DNA from: Candidatus Pelagisphaera phototrophica
Lineage (GTDB): Bacteria > Verrucomicrobiota > Verrucomicrobiia > Opitutales > Opitutaceae
Length of the DNA: 64,000 nt
Direction of reading: 5' to 3'
NCBI RefSeq assembly: GCF_014529625.1
Contig: NZ_CP076039.1
Coordinates: forward strand, 3,348,001-3,412,000
Shown here piece by piece: positions 63,712 through 64,000 of the stretch. The notes beneath the pieces were generated by a model. The model saw only the letters and a program-made list of their open reading frames with translations, was not told where the DNA came from and ran no database searches. Made by a program: the position numbers and the translations under genes. Each line of letters begins with the position of its first letter. Position 1 is the stretch's first letter.

Positions 63712-64000
63712 TTACTTTCGCCATTCCTTTTTAGCCGGCGGAGGTTTCAATGGCAACTTGTCTAACATCCCCGCATCAGATACCACTTCGTAAGCCGTGC
63801 GGAAATGGAGCTTAGCAAATTCGCAAAAAGAATCTGGACCAAACCGCTCGAGAATTTGGGTAGCCTGTTTTTTCGTTTCCCCACTAGCTCCTTTGATCAG
63901 ATTCTCTCCAAATCGCTTGGAAAGGGAACCCATGTAACGAACGTACTCCGCACGAGCGACGACAGAAGCCGCCGCGACCACGGGGTCCTCTTCCGCCTTA
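63712..64000 (-). CDS. rnhC: ribonuclease HIII, C-terminal part
   Basis: The last 95 codons of a protein cut by the right window edge: EEDPVVAAASVVARAEYV, SKRFGENLIKGASGETKKQA and FCEFAKLHFRTAYEVV. The AAASxxAR, KGAS and AKLHFRT motifs are those of RNase HIII rather than HII. It reads toward rnhB on the same strand. The TBP-like N-terminal domain that would confirm it is beyond the edge. Confidence 0.85.
   Translation of the reverse strand, partial: KAEEDPVVAAASVVARAEYVRYMGSLSKRFGENLIKGASGETKKQATQILERFGPDSFCEFAKLHFRTAYEVVSDAGMLDKLPLKPPPAKKEWRK

Overview
The window reads as a chromosomal segment of a Gram-negative bacterium. It makes lipopolysaccharide (kdsA, LptD-like and LptE-like proteins) and menaquinone (menA), and probably belongs to the Verrucomicrobiota, class Opitutia. 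That placement is inference. It rests on a DksA-like gene with a lysine/alanine-rich tail and lost zinc ligands directly before lspA (a chlamydia-like pairing), AcnB-type aconitase, many small TPR, STAS and tail-anchored proteins, and the general gene mix. Coding density is high and almost all genes are housekeeping.

Left part, 1-12.6 kb: partial kdsA; orn; a convergent trpD-glmM-TPR operon; a forward cluster rpmF-plsX-fabH followed by a BamD-like TPR protein and an LptE-like lipoprotein; then rpe-hpt, a methyltransferase and ppk2.

12.7-17.0 kb is the one clear accessory region. It is a tRNA-Arg(ACG)-associated integrative element of about 4.2 kb bounded by an identical 27-bp direct repeat. 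The intact tRNA lies at the right end and the displaced 3' half of a tRNA at the left end. The element carries a tyrosine integrase whose two catalytic arginine positions read Ser and Gly, a DUF6090-like membrane protein in AT-rich DNA, a decayed gene of about 320 codons preceded by a remnant of a second integrase 3' end, and a small ABM-fold monooxygenase. It looks like a decaying, probably immobile composite island, and is the best place in the window to look for something undescribed.

Middle part, 17-45 kb: hpf, an RluA-type pseudouridine synthase, an MFS transporter, amt-glnB for ammonium, aspS, ileS-DksA-like-lspA, trpB-yicC, a STAS protein, acnB flanked by a decayed STAS paralogue, a peroxiredoxin, a methyltransferase, a SleB cell-wall hydrolase pseudogene, a MYG1-family protein, a PQQ-type beta-propeller, an NtrC-type sigma54 activator upstream of fabD, a secreted propeller-like protein, an M50-like membrane protease and an alpha/beta hydrolase.

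Right part, 45-64 kb: mutS, glgB, lptD-like, an RsmB/NOP methyltransferase, scpA with two small proteins and trxA, menA, a DUF1015 protein, rpmJ-rpmE2, an AlgH-type protein, a Nif3-type protein, aroQ, a small membrane protein, rnhB, and at the edge the C-terminus of a second RNase H, rnhC. Several factor-independent terminators are clear (after glnB, aspS, trxA and rpmE2). Start sites for several genes were moved inward from the longest open frame where an upstream extension had no support. No CRISPR array, rRNA gene or complete IS element was seen.
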